64,000 bases of DNA from Isoperla grammatica (taxonomy: Eukaryota > Arthropoda > Insecta > Plecoptera > Perlodidae): NCBI GenBank assembly GCA_945910005.1, contig OX246741.1, positions 12,910,890-12,974,889 of the forward strand, in the 5' to 3' direction. This document shows, one piece after another, positions 54,179-64,000 of the stretch (positions are counted from its first letter, which is position 1; each line of letters begins with the position of its first letter). The translations under genes were made by a program, and so were the position numbers. A model generated the notes under the pieces. It saw only the letters and a program-made list of their open reading frames with translations. It was not told the origin of the DNA and ran no database searches.

Positions 54179-54265
54179 TAAGTTAACTTTTTCACCATTT
54201 CCGGATTGCGATTGCAATCCCAATACCGTCAATAATAATTGTGGGTAGGGCTTTACAGATTTGTC
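54179..54265 (+). repeat. Dispersed repeat, partner of 47699-47790
   Basis: Shares 'gttaactt.ttcac.atttc.', 'ggattgcgatt' and 'aatccc.ataccg', then 'aattgtgg.t.gggct', in the same order. Class unknown. Confidence 0.6.
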
Positions 54266-54950
54266 AGGTTTTGAAATAGGTCCTTAATTTATGTGTAGAC
54301 ATCCACACACTTTTACAAATTAATTTCCATCACACATATAAATGAACATACACATTTTTCGAACAAAAGCCTTCGATTGACAAGGTGCCTTCACATAATA
54401 TGTCACCTCTTACACGCAACATGACAACCGTCAATCACTCGAACGGGCTAACTTCTTCGATTGACAGCTTCGAGGAGATAAATTAAAAACTTCATTTAAT
54501 TTCTTTGACAGCTGTCCAAACAAGTAGCCACGCCATATATAAGCATTACACACTGTCATATGAATTCATTTCCTGGTGACGTTGTTTACCGATAACAACT
54601 GACTGATATGAGTTTATTGGTTAGTTATTGAAATGTGTGAATGTTCCCAACAATATATGAATAACCGTGTTCGGTATTCCAAGCTTGTACTGATATTTTC
54701 TACTAACGAAGAGAGAGTAGATTATCTGGTCAGCAATGTAGTTGAGCGTGGACAAACACATTTGCTGTCATAAAACATATTTCAATATTAATTTTTATGT
54801 GTATCCTATTCAGTTATCAGATTGATTTACAAAGGAGTAAAAAAAATTAAAATATAACACCGAAAAACATTGGATTGAACTTTGGTTGATAGGTCAAATA
54901 ATGCAGAAAATCCACATGCAGACGTGCAAGACTTAAGGTTCAAGTTTTAA
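54266..54950. other. Unassigned stretch
   Basis: Nothing recognised. Confidence 0.5.
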
Positions 54951-55077
54951 GGGCGATATGCACTGACCACAGGATTTGTTGTTGTGGGATTGTTTTATTA
55001 CATGTTTTTTTACATAAGAACAAAGTCCATAGCAACCATAAACAAATCACATACTTAACTCGACTCTGTATTCTGCC
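54951..55077. mobile_element. MITE copy 2 (family of 7083-7223)
   Basis: 'gggcgatatgcactgac' start, 'attgttttattacatg' centre and 'ccatagcaaccataaacaaa' right arm match the first copy in order. The arms have decayed and no clear target duplication remains, so it looks older. Confidence 0.72.
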
Positions 55078-56798
55078 AAGTGTTTCAGAGTGAATTAATA
55101 TTTATTATTAGTATTTGTTGTTCAAAGATGTACTCGACAACTAGGTCATATGACGTAGGGGTATGATTGGACGAAAGAACAAGTAGGACGTATGGTGGGA
55201 AAGGGAAAGGGAAGGACGTGGACTGCCTGTCGTCTGGCTTCTCCCCCTTGACCTGTCCGGCTAGGGTGGCTCTACCAGAAGCATATGCTTCCACCGGCAG
55301 AGTTCGCAGGATCACCAAAGCACGGAGATAGATTGAGGACAATAGTAACTTGCTTTTTTCATGATACGAAGCCACGCCCTAATAAGTACCATGACATATT
55401 GTTTGCATTTGTTTAAAATTATATCCTTGCTTCATTTTTGTACTAGACAACGGAGCTTGTTGTGCATAAACGGAATCAACAATATTTCCAACAAAAAATT
55501 TCGTTCCAGACGTATATTTTGTGGTACGCTCTGAATATTTTAACGTAATTTAGAAAACAAATATTAAAATCGTAAAACTTATTTAATCCTAAAATAAATA
55601 TACATTTCATATTTATCTCCAAACAAAAATATGATTTGTGTTCGGATTTCGTAAGCGTTCATGTCCAAATAACTACCAAAAAAAAAACGTTTTCGAAGGC
55701 TGTCACTCATTGTGGCTGTCACGTGTCGCCACAAACTCATACAGACAGACGGATTATAAAATGACAATACAACCGCAAACAATGTTGAAACGTAAAACGA
55801 TATAAATTTTAATTCGTTTTTTGTCTTGTTTTGTTTTGTTTTTCTAACTCAATCCAGCGTTGGTTTATTTGACAAACTTTAATAAAGGAAGTAATGCGAT
55901 CTAAAGTTTATTTGCTCTCCAGTTTTCAGAATCAAAACAAATAGGAATGTTTCAAACTTACAAAGCAGTTGTTTGCCAACGGAATAACAGCTCATAATCC
56001 AAAATGAACTTTCTGGTTTTGGTTGTAAAACACGCAATTGTGCTGCAGAGATTATTTCGCCCGTGAAGTTCTGACTCCTTCTAGATATTTTAAAATTGAA
56101 ATAATGTTACATTATAAGTACGACGTTTAGTAATACCATTCATCAGCTGATTCCTCATAGACACATTTCACTCGCGATTTAATCTAATTTGAAATTAGTT
56201 TCAAGCAACTTGTTTCAAACAATTGGCGCATTATATTATGGAGATATTAGATTTATAAACAGTTTAAATTTAAAAGTTGCAGTTGTCAGTTATTTGAAAT
56301 TTGGTATACGTAAACAAACGGTTCTGCAGCCATATTTTGGTCTTTTTAGGCTATTGAAAAATAAGCATATTTACGTGCAACGAATGACATAATTGTTAAC
56401 ACAAAAGAAAAACATTTGCAGAAAACTTCCAATTTAATTAAGTAGGGTGCACTTGCGAAGAGAAAGCTCTGTACATTATGCAGCACATTGTAACAATATA
56501 GGCCTATTGATAAATACAGTGTACATAATAGGCCTATGCAGATCTGAACAGTTATAATAATAAATAAGTATAATATATACGAAAAAGTAAAAAAAATACA
56601 TTCAGTTTATTTCAAGTTAACATGCAGAGAACAATACAAGTAATCATGTTATCGTAAAGCTAAATGATTGTACTACATTTATCTTTGCAATGAGTCGCCC
56701 GAGAAAGGTTTCCGGACCTGTGCATGAAGTTGCCTCTCTTTAGACTTCTTCCACTTACACACGACATTCGAACCACCACGTCTAAACTATGAACTCCA
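55078..56798. other. Unassigned stretch
   Basis: No supported gene. A 96-codon minus frame at 55085-55375 is proline-rich at one end but has no recognisable domain. Confidence 0.45.
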
Positions 56799-57061
56799 AG
56801 GCCCGGATTCACAAGAGGTCCTAAGTATTTTTGGTATCATCTCTAAGACCGGTCTAACTTTGAACCTCTTATGAATCCAGGAAAATATCTGAGAACAGAC
56901 TTTAAAACGTATTTAATAAAATGTGCATTGTGTCCTTGTTCCTACCAGGCATAAGTAACTTCTTCATGGGATCTGGGTCTGGTTTTACAGGAGGTCCAAA
57001 GTTAGACCGGTCTTAGAGTTAAGACCAGAAGAAGACTTAGGACGTCTCTTGAATCCGGGCT
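56799..57061. mobile_element. MITE with ~70-bp terminal inverted repeats
   Basis: 'GGCCCGGATTCACAAGAGGT' at the left and the reverse complement of the right end share GCCCGGATTCA, CTAAGT and CTCTAAGACCGGTCTAACTT, spaced alike. The interior is non-coding. The target duplication cannot be set with confidence. Confidence 0.78.
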
Positions 57062-57626
57062 TGGTAGGGCTACTGGTTTTATTATAAGGAACTAGAAAGG
57101 GGCTGGACCACCCTTCAAATAGTACTGTTCAACATATTATTCTCTTCAATAAACACGTCTGCATTCAACATAGTAAAACACTTTAACCCGGTTTTACAAT
57201 GTTCTAATAACTAATGATTCGTCGAATAGCTAGTTTTCACTATGACAACCACCAATCAAAACCTTTGAAATCCAACAAATATAGGTTATCAGCTACTAAT
57301 AACTTTCTTATTGGGACATAAGATCGCCCCTTATTTATGTGGAAAACTAGTTGTTCTACTACACAGATAGAAACCGCACACACAACGAATAAAATACTTT
57401 GTGCTATACTAAAGTGATGATGATAATTCTTCTTATAGGCTTATAAGTAGTCTGGGTATTTGAACATGGCTGAGTCTGAAATATGGGAAACCTTACATGT
57501 TTGTTCGATCCTTCTATTTACATATCGTTATCTCAAGTTAGTTTTCAACGGCGTGCACACTTTCCATTCTTACAAGACATGAATAAATTTGAATCTGGCA
57601 TGTGGAAGAAAATTAAGCTAAAGCCG
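57062..57626. other. Unassigned stretch
   Basis: Nothing assigned. Confidence 0.45.
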
Positions 57627-57755
57627 TCCCGAAGCAGCTTTACCGTTACTAGCGTCATGGCTATTAGCCAATCGGCGATCTGTATTTGATATTGGGGCTC
57701 GCTGATTGGTCACGAATCACTCGTTCGTCTGTGACGTAAGCATCGGTAAGGTTAT
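57627..57755. mobile_element. Degenerate fold-back element, relative of next
   Basis: The right half ('gctgattggtcacgaatcac', 'gtctgtgacgtaagcatcggtaagg') is homologous to the arms of the hairpin at 57797-57934. The left half ('taccgttact...cgtcat...gccaatcggcga') is its decayed, shortened partner. Confidence 0.6.
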
Positions 57756-57796
57756 TTTGTGACAAGTGTATGAGAAGTGGGCTCGAATATACTTGA

Positions 57797-57934
57797 CCAA
57801 AGACTACCTTACATATGCTTTCGTCACAGGCGAGGCACTCGTAGCCAACCAGCGAACCGCCCGAGACAAATACCGATCGCTGGTTGGCTACGAGTGCCTC
57901 GCCTGTGACGAAAGCATGCGTTATGTAGTCTTGG
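57797..57934. mobile_element. Near-perfect hairpin, 58-bp arms
   Basis: Arms 57797-57855 and 57877-57934. The inner 41 bp (atgctttcgtcacaggcgag through ccaaccagcga) pair without a mismatch; the outer 17 bp carry a few changes. The loop is 21 bases. Open frames on both strands here are by-products of the palindrome. Confidence 0.85.
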
Positions 57935-59373
57935 AACAACTATACTGTAAACCACAATAGATTTTCTTCATCGATCATACAATGTGTAATTAATAAAAGA
58001 ACCTCATACTTACATGGCTCGAGTTAATGTTAATAAACGTTTACATGCTATAATGTTTTTAACCTAATACGATGATAGGCATTAAATAAATAAACATGAT
58101 ATGTTTCTTTAAGACGTTATTGAACTGCTGGATCATATGAGATCGTCAAGAGTATTTAGATTGAAAACATACGTTTTATACATACTTGCACATTAATTTC
58201 CATTATTAGAGTTATTATCACTGACTATTATTTATTTTCGAAGTCGATACAATATAATATCGCAAAAACATACAATCTACGATGGAAGGCCCCAGATCCA
58301 ATTAGTGTATGACTAAACGTAAATATGGTATTTGCACAATAAAAATAAACTCCGAGAAAATTGTCAAGTCTATAGTGATGACGCTGGAAAGAATACGGCG
58401 TAACACAATAAAATAACATCACATTCTTATCTGGTCTGGCAAGTTTGAAGAATCTCCCCACCTTTTGAGTTTCCCTTCGTCATTTTCACCCCCGGAGGCG
58501 TGAAGAGGAACAAGCTCGAACACACAGTGACTCGGAACTCTTCTGTACGCACGCTAAGCCGCAACTGAATCCCAGAGACCTACTTTACTAAGATAAACAA
58601 CCAACCCATCGTACGAAGGGCGCCCCCTGCCCTCTAAAACTTTCATACCGCCCGAAGGGTCAAACATCTTCAGAATACCAGATGATACAACAGTAACACA
58701 TCCATTATATCCGTGATTAACTCGGAGCCGACATATCAGTCGGTCTTCGCTATCGTTGCTACGACCCTTCGTACAAACCAATCTGAACTTTGTCCGCTCG
58801 AGCGTACAGAATTAATGTTAATTAAAGTTACATAGGAATCACAAAGGAAATTTCCAAGTTGTCTTCTCTTGAATATGTATGTCCAAGTGCCATGAAATTG
58901 TCTGCAATCTCGGGTAGCGGTGGCAATTTCTCGAAGATTAATGCTGTTATAATATCAAACTTGAAGCAGGCGTGGAGCTAGTCCAATGATAGAGACGCAT
59001 GAGAAATTGAATGGCGTCGGGCCATAGCAATCAATTAAGTCTAGTGAGGTTGTCTACCCGTGTGTTCATAAACTCATCACTCTCTTGAGCCCGAAATACC
59101 CGGGTGTTCTCGCACCAAAGGGCTCAAGTTTATACGAATAGTTAGCTAGAGAAGATGGTTGGGCGAGGACATGTTAAATGCGACGGAAAATTGTGTCCAC
59201 ACTCCACATTGACCATCTGGGACCTCGTTCACGTAGCGAGGGTTGCTATAGCGCTACGACCGGTAGAAGCTATGCCTACATTACTATTTAGAAAAGGTTG
59301 GTCTCTTAGGCGTGGTGCGCAGATGGTGATGAATGGAGGGGCCACAACAAATTCTGGAACAGTTATCGTGTTT
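57935..59373. other. Unassigned stretch
   Basis: A short TAAA-tailed motif at 58073-58093 resembles a LINE end. Open frames at 58554-58781 (minus) and 59155-59388 (plus) look less AT-driven than most but show no known domain and no clear splice borders. A 12-15-bp inverted pair (gtacgaaggg) brackets 58609-58774. Confidence 0.4.
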
Positions 59374-59626
<253 letters not shown>

Positions 59627-62404
59627 TTTGTTTCCAGATATAGCATATTAGATTGTATACACTTTGTGATATACCCCTAAATTTAAAAGTCTGTAATGAT
59701 TAGTAGCAATTTACTTGCCCTAAACAAACTTTTTTGTTGAGGTGTTTGGAAAGGTGCATTTGCTGTATGTTCGTATACTATTTATTCATTAAATCATTCA
59801 CTCAATTTACGCAACTATTATTTTATCCACGATAAAGTTTCTGCCATCATATTGCTTTCTTCACTTTGTTTTCTCTTTTAAATTGCAATGTAAATATGAT
59901 ATTGATAATAGCTACTACGCAGGAACATGATTGAATATTGAACATGTGATTCATAGACGCGTACCTTTCTTTATATTAATTACAAAGCATTTGAACAGTT
60001 GAGTTCAGTTTGAACCCCATTGAAAACATAATATCTTGTAAATATCCCGACAAATATAACGAACGATTCATTGTAGCAAAGATTAGACATTGTAGAGTCC
60101 AAACAATTTCCTCCGCTTGTCCATTTTAGTGAACACATAAAATATTTAAGTAGAACGGTAAAATATCTTATCGAGACAGCAAAAAGACAAAAAAAACTGT
60201 ATAGAAAATATGACGACTATAAAAACATCAAATGTTGTAAAGAATTCGATTCTTGGTATTTCTTTTGTTAGTTTTTGAATTTCATTCCGAGAAAAACAGT
60301 CCGACAAAGGGTGAGAGATAACAGCAGAGTGGGAATAGTGTTCGGGCCTGCAAACAAGACGAAGTAACGTGTCACGACAGTGAACGCTGTCATTACTTAC
60401 AAGACAATCATACCATTTTTAACAAGAACATTTACCAACAATGCATACAACACTTCCTAGATGGAAAAGTTTCTGAAAAGGACAATGCGATTTATTGCTT
60501 CAACAGATATCAATTCAGAGGGACTATAATGTACAGTTTTGCTTTCTTAGATAAGAGGAATGCTATACGTAATACTTAATTTTGTAAATCTCAGTAAAGA
60601 CACTTAGATTCATATGTTTATGTTTTTATTTCAATTTATGATAAATCACGCCGTTGATACTTTAACTTGAAATGTACTATTTCATGAAAAACGTCCTAAT
60701 ATTTTTGCACTAGCTATAAAAAATTACGCTCTATCTTTAGTTATTACGTTATGCCGTTCATTATATATAACACATCATGAAGAACAGGCATAAAAATGGT
60801 AACAGAAGCTTTCGTTGGTCATAAGAACAGTCAAGGACCTTCTTCAACTAAATAACTGACACTGCGTTACTAATGACTAATAACGAGGAGTATTCGCTTT
60901 TGTTTTGCAGATTGTGTACACTATTTTTACCTCAATATTACATCTCTTTACACCTCAAAACAGATTATTAATTACAAATCCCATAACTTATTTTAATGTA
61001 TAGACGTGTGTTGTAATAAATGTATGTTCCACCTATAGGAAAAAGAGGGTATGGACTTCCACAACCATCATTGACCATCTTGTTCTGTCGTGGGGCAGGT
61101 AAATAACAATAAATATATAGAACGATAGCTGATGTATACATTTTGTACTTATACATAAAACAATTAACTATATTACAATTGAAATTTAACCAAACTTAAT
61201 CGATAAGTAGCAATATTGAATGAACTTTTAAATCCCAAGATTACACTTATCTGTAACGTTAACCTCAAAAAATTGATTTCGATTTACAGTCGATTTGTCA
61301 GCAAACACTGGCCGACTTCAAAAGAAACAAATACATAGGCCTACATGTTTCCCTTCACGACGCCAACCATCCCACAGCGTCGGCAACAGGGGGTAGTAAG
61401 ATTTATCTCACCGGACATGGTACACCCGACGTGCCACTCCAACCCACAAAGGTGTACTGTCTACCCCCCCCCCCAACCCCCCCTCCCCTCCGACGCTTCA
61501 CCGACTCATCTTAACTGTCCCCGCAGGAACCAGTGAGGTCATCGATAGCCGTAGTAAGATGCAAACATGTCCCACCTTGGGACACATTGAGACACGAGGG
61601 GAGGTTGATCGGAACTGGGACGTGTATGTTGGAGTAGAGAATTCTTTTCGTTTTAGCTCGATCGTTGCGAAATGAGATTCAACATTTCGTATTTTCCGCG
61701 CCCCACTTTTGCATTGTAACTATAATCACGAGGACTTGTACTGATAAGAACCACAGAACAAGTACATGGACATTGATTAATCCGTTGTATTGTAACAAAT
61801 TGTAATCTTGGTAATTAGTTGATACTATGATTATTAAAATATTTAAAAGTTTAACTTTTCTGAAATTTTAAATTTAATTTATACCGTATCTTTGTGATAA
61901 CAGTTTCATAAAGCAGATACTAAATTAAGTACTATCGTCATCATTGACTCATTACTGTTTTGACACTGAAAATAACAAAGTTAATTGTATTATTGAACAG
62001 TTAATAGGTCAGTATTATTATATCTTGTTCGTTTTATCCATGGATTGGTATATAAACCATCCTTCCTTCATTCTTTTGTAACAACATACATAAATGCATA
62101 GTTTTTTTAAAAACTTCTTTGTCATTTTACCATGCCTCTGACGAATAACTTGGATCTTGAAAGCCTTTGCAATACTGCTCATAAAAAACATTGTTGACAC
62201 TTGATAACATTGTATCTTGTTACACAAACAATAGAAGAAATGAATGAACATTCTCAAAACCGTTAAACAATAAGAAATATATATTTTACATAACTAATAA
62301 CACAAATACACTGATAGTGAAACATAATTATTTTTAGCACCAGTGTGCAAATAGTGTTACGTTAAACACTCTTTTGAGTGCAATACCAAAAATAGTGTAT
62401 TTTT
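59627..62404. other. Unassigned stretch
   Basis: AT-rich; C-rich run at 61465-61490. No gene or RNA recognised. Confidence 0.45.
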
Positions 62405-62660
62405 GGACACCCTTGTTTAAATTTAATAGCGCAAGCAGCGTATTTATTGGACACCCCTGTGCAAGAGCTGCTACCACTGATAGGCCGTATCCAGGGTTAA
62501 GGGTTTACACGCTTATAATTGGCTGGATTTGGACACCCCTGTTCAAATTTAATAGCGCGAACAGCGTATTATTGGTCACCCCTGTGCAAGAGCAGCTACC
62601 ACTGATAGGTCGTATCAAGAGTAAAGGGGGTAAGGGTTGACACGCTTACAATGGGCCGGA
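62405..62660 (+). repeat. Tandem duplication, ~126 bp x2
   Basis: Copies start at 62405 and 62531 with 'ggacaccc.tgtt.aaattt' and share 'atagcgc.a.cagcgtatt', 'cacccctgtgcaagagc', 'ctaccactgatagg' and 'acacgctta'. Within each copy the GG(A/T)CACCCCTGT phrase itself occurs twice. Confidence 0.85.
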
Positions 62661-63028
62661 ATTTAAAAAAATTCAATTTTCCACACATTTGGGTTTCGTC
62701 TTGAAACCTTCTGGAAAACTCAGTCATCCTTACACAGAAAATAATATTCAACATTCCCGTAAAGAAGTCTTTCAAACCTTGTCACAGATTGAAAAGAAAT
62801 ACGAATCCATCCACGATGAAATTCTGTTTCAAATGTAAACAAACCGTATCTTCTATGCTCACAGCATTTAATAATATGAGAGATTTCAATGATTTTGCCA
62901 TTCTATTAAAAATGTAAACGAATTCACCATAAAGAACTTCATATATGTAGCTAAAAATGGAACGGGGAATAAATTCGATACAAAATTCAGACGAAGAGAT
63001 GAAGAAGGAATATAGTGCCAACACTCAC

Positions 63029-63099
63029 CACCAGGCTGCGTTTTCTGTCTGCTTGAATTAGATTTTTAGCTCATCAAAGACAATTTCGCCATCACATAC
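63029..63099 (-). other. Candidate 71-bp non-coding exon (weak)
   Basis: On the minus strand, a pyrimidine-rich 'ctgtgtctcttcatttgcag' ends at 63100 and a strong donor CTGGTG|GTGAGT lies at 63029/63028. All three frames between contain stops, so if real it is UTR, or carries the final codons of a protein (one frame reads VCDGEIVFDELKI then stop). CAG|GTATGT at 63100/63099 could instead be a donor. This may be chance. Confidence 0.18.
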
Positions 63100-64000
63100 C
63101 TGCAAATGAAGAGACACAGTTATTAGATGGGGGGACAAACTTTGATGAAAATCCAATACATCCTATGATAAAATGTGATAACTGTAAATTATATTTATGG
63201 GCGAGCAAGGCTCCCGGCCACAAAAATCTACATGAATAAGTAAACGAATCGTACATAATTATGCTGTTAGATTGCCATTAAAATGAATGAATGGACTATC
63301 TGTATTGTTGAGGTTAAAATTTTACACTTTCTACAACCTTTGATTGAACAGCTGAGTCAAAGAACCTTCCATCAACTTTAGTATCATCTACACATCATAA
63401 ATTAGCCCTCCACCCTCCATAGATCTCGGTTAAATAGTTACTAAATACTTGTCCACAATGTAGCAGGTCGAGAATATTACTTCTCTATGAAATTGACCAA
63501 TGTTAAACATTATTCCCAAATTAGTATTACATCAAAGGGTCGGAATATAGTGGAACATGAAAAACGTTTATGGGATCCACAAAATAGATAGTCGTGGGTC
63601 GGACCATCGCTCTCCAGCAGTCGATGTGCCCAGGATGCAAACAGCCCACCCTACATCAAAGACCAAAGCGAGCGCCTAGAAATAATTTAGCAACCCACCC
63701 CTATCCACATCATGGGGGTCTAATCTGCCCACTGCCAAACACCAGGGGGATAAAATAACAAACACACATACACACACACAAGCTCAGAATCGCCCTGAAT
63801 ATTTTCCGAGCTACGTGAATTTTTTACCCTGGTATACATTTTTCATCACGGGACAACGAAATCGATATGAGTGGAATTTTTACACTTTTTATCCGGTAAA
63901 TTACTTGTGAAGATTCCACCCTATCGAAGGGGGGTGGAATCTGCCATGGCGATGACTAGCAAAAGGAAATACCGCTAATTGGAAGGCGCTGAAGTTGAAG
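63100..64000. other. Unassigned right end
   Basis: No gene or repeat recognised except a short CA run near 63765-63780. Confidence 0.5.

Overview
This window is AT-rich, gene-poor animal DNA. Its composition (microsatellites, tRNA-derived SINEs, LINE 3' ends, palindromic MITEs, one complete LTR retrotransposon) and the Gag type of that retrotransposon point to an invertebrate, most likely an arthropod or insect. The species cannot be resolved from the sequence. I find no bacterial features, no rRNA, and no host gene I would assert with confidence. Two minus-strand stretches (near 42.7 kb and 63.0 kb) have splice-like borders and are listed as weak exon candidates, so most of the window may be intron or intergenic DNA.

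The one strong protein-coding locus is a full-length Ty3/Gypsy-type LTR retrotransposon at 706-5246. It has two identical 152-bp LTRs, a 4-bp AAAC target duplication, a primer-binding site complementary to the 3' end of tRNA-Trp, intact gag and pol ORFs joined by a TAATG stop/start overlap, and a polypurine tract. The CX2HX9CX3C Gag knuckle and the tRNA-Trp primer place it in the CsRn1/Kabuki group. It has no env. The pol ORF has an expanded (AAC)65 microsatellite and runs on into the 3' LTR. Gag packages the RNA; Pol (protease, reverse transcriptase, RNase H, integrase) copies and inserts it. Identical LTRs and open frames imply a recent insertion.

Right of it (5.4-6.0 kb) is the oddest structure in the window: two blocks A (163 bp) and B (92 bp) followed by their reverse complements in the order A B A' B' rather than A B B' A'. 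This is an interlocked inverted repeat, as expected if the second half is a circular permutation of the first.

The remaining 58 kb is repeat-dominated. There are TIR/palindromic elements near 7.1, 12.9, 19.5, 22.5, 38.3, 39.5, 43.0, 49.6, 55.0, 56.8 and 57.6-57.9 kb; one has a perfect 18-bp TIR and a TTAA duplication, and lies inside a tandem array that preserves the empty-site sequence. A SINE family with a tRNA-like head and (TTTA)n tail has one near-complete copy (36.6-37.0 kb) and three partial ones (15.9, 48.3, 52.0 kb). Two LINE C-terminal relics with AT-rich tails lie on the minus strand (35.6-36.1 and 45.3-45.8 kb). There are long microsatellites ((AG)n, (TAAA)n, (GTAA)n), a 42-bp minisatellite at 47.0 kb, other tandem duplications, and many poly-G/poly-C runs of 12-23 bases. 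Alignments were done by eye, so identities and outer borders of diverged repeats are approximate.
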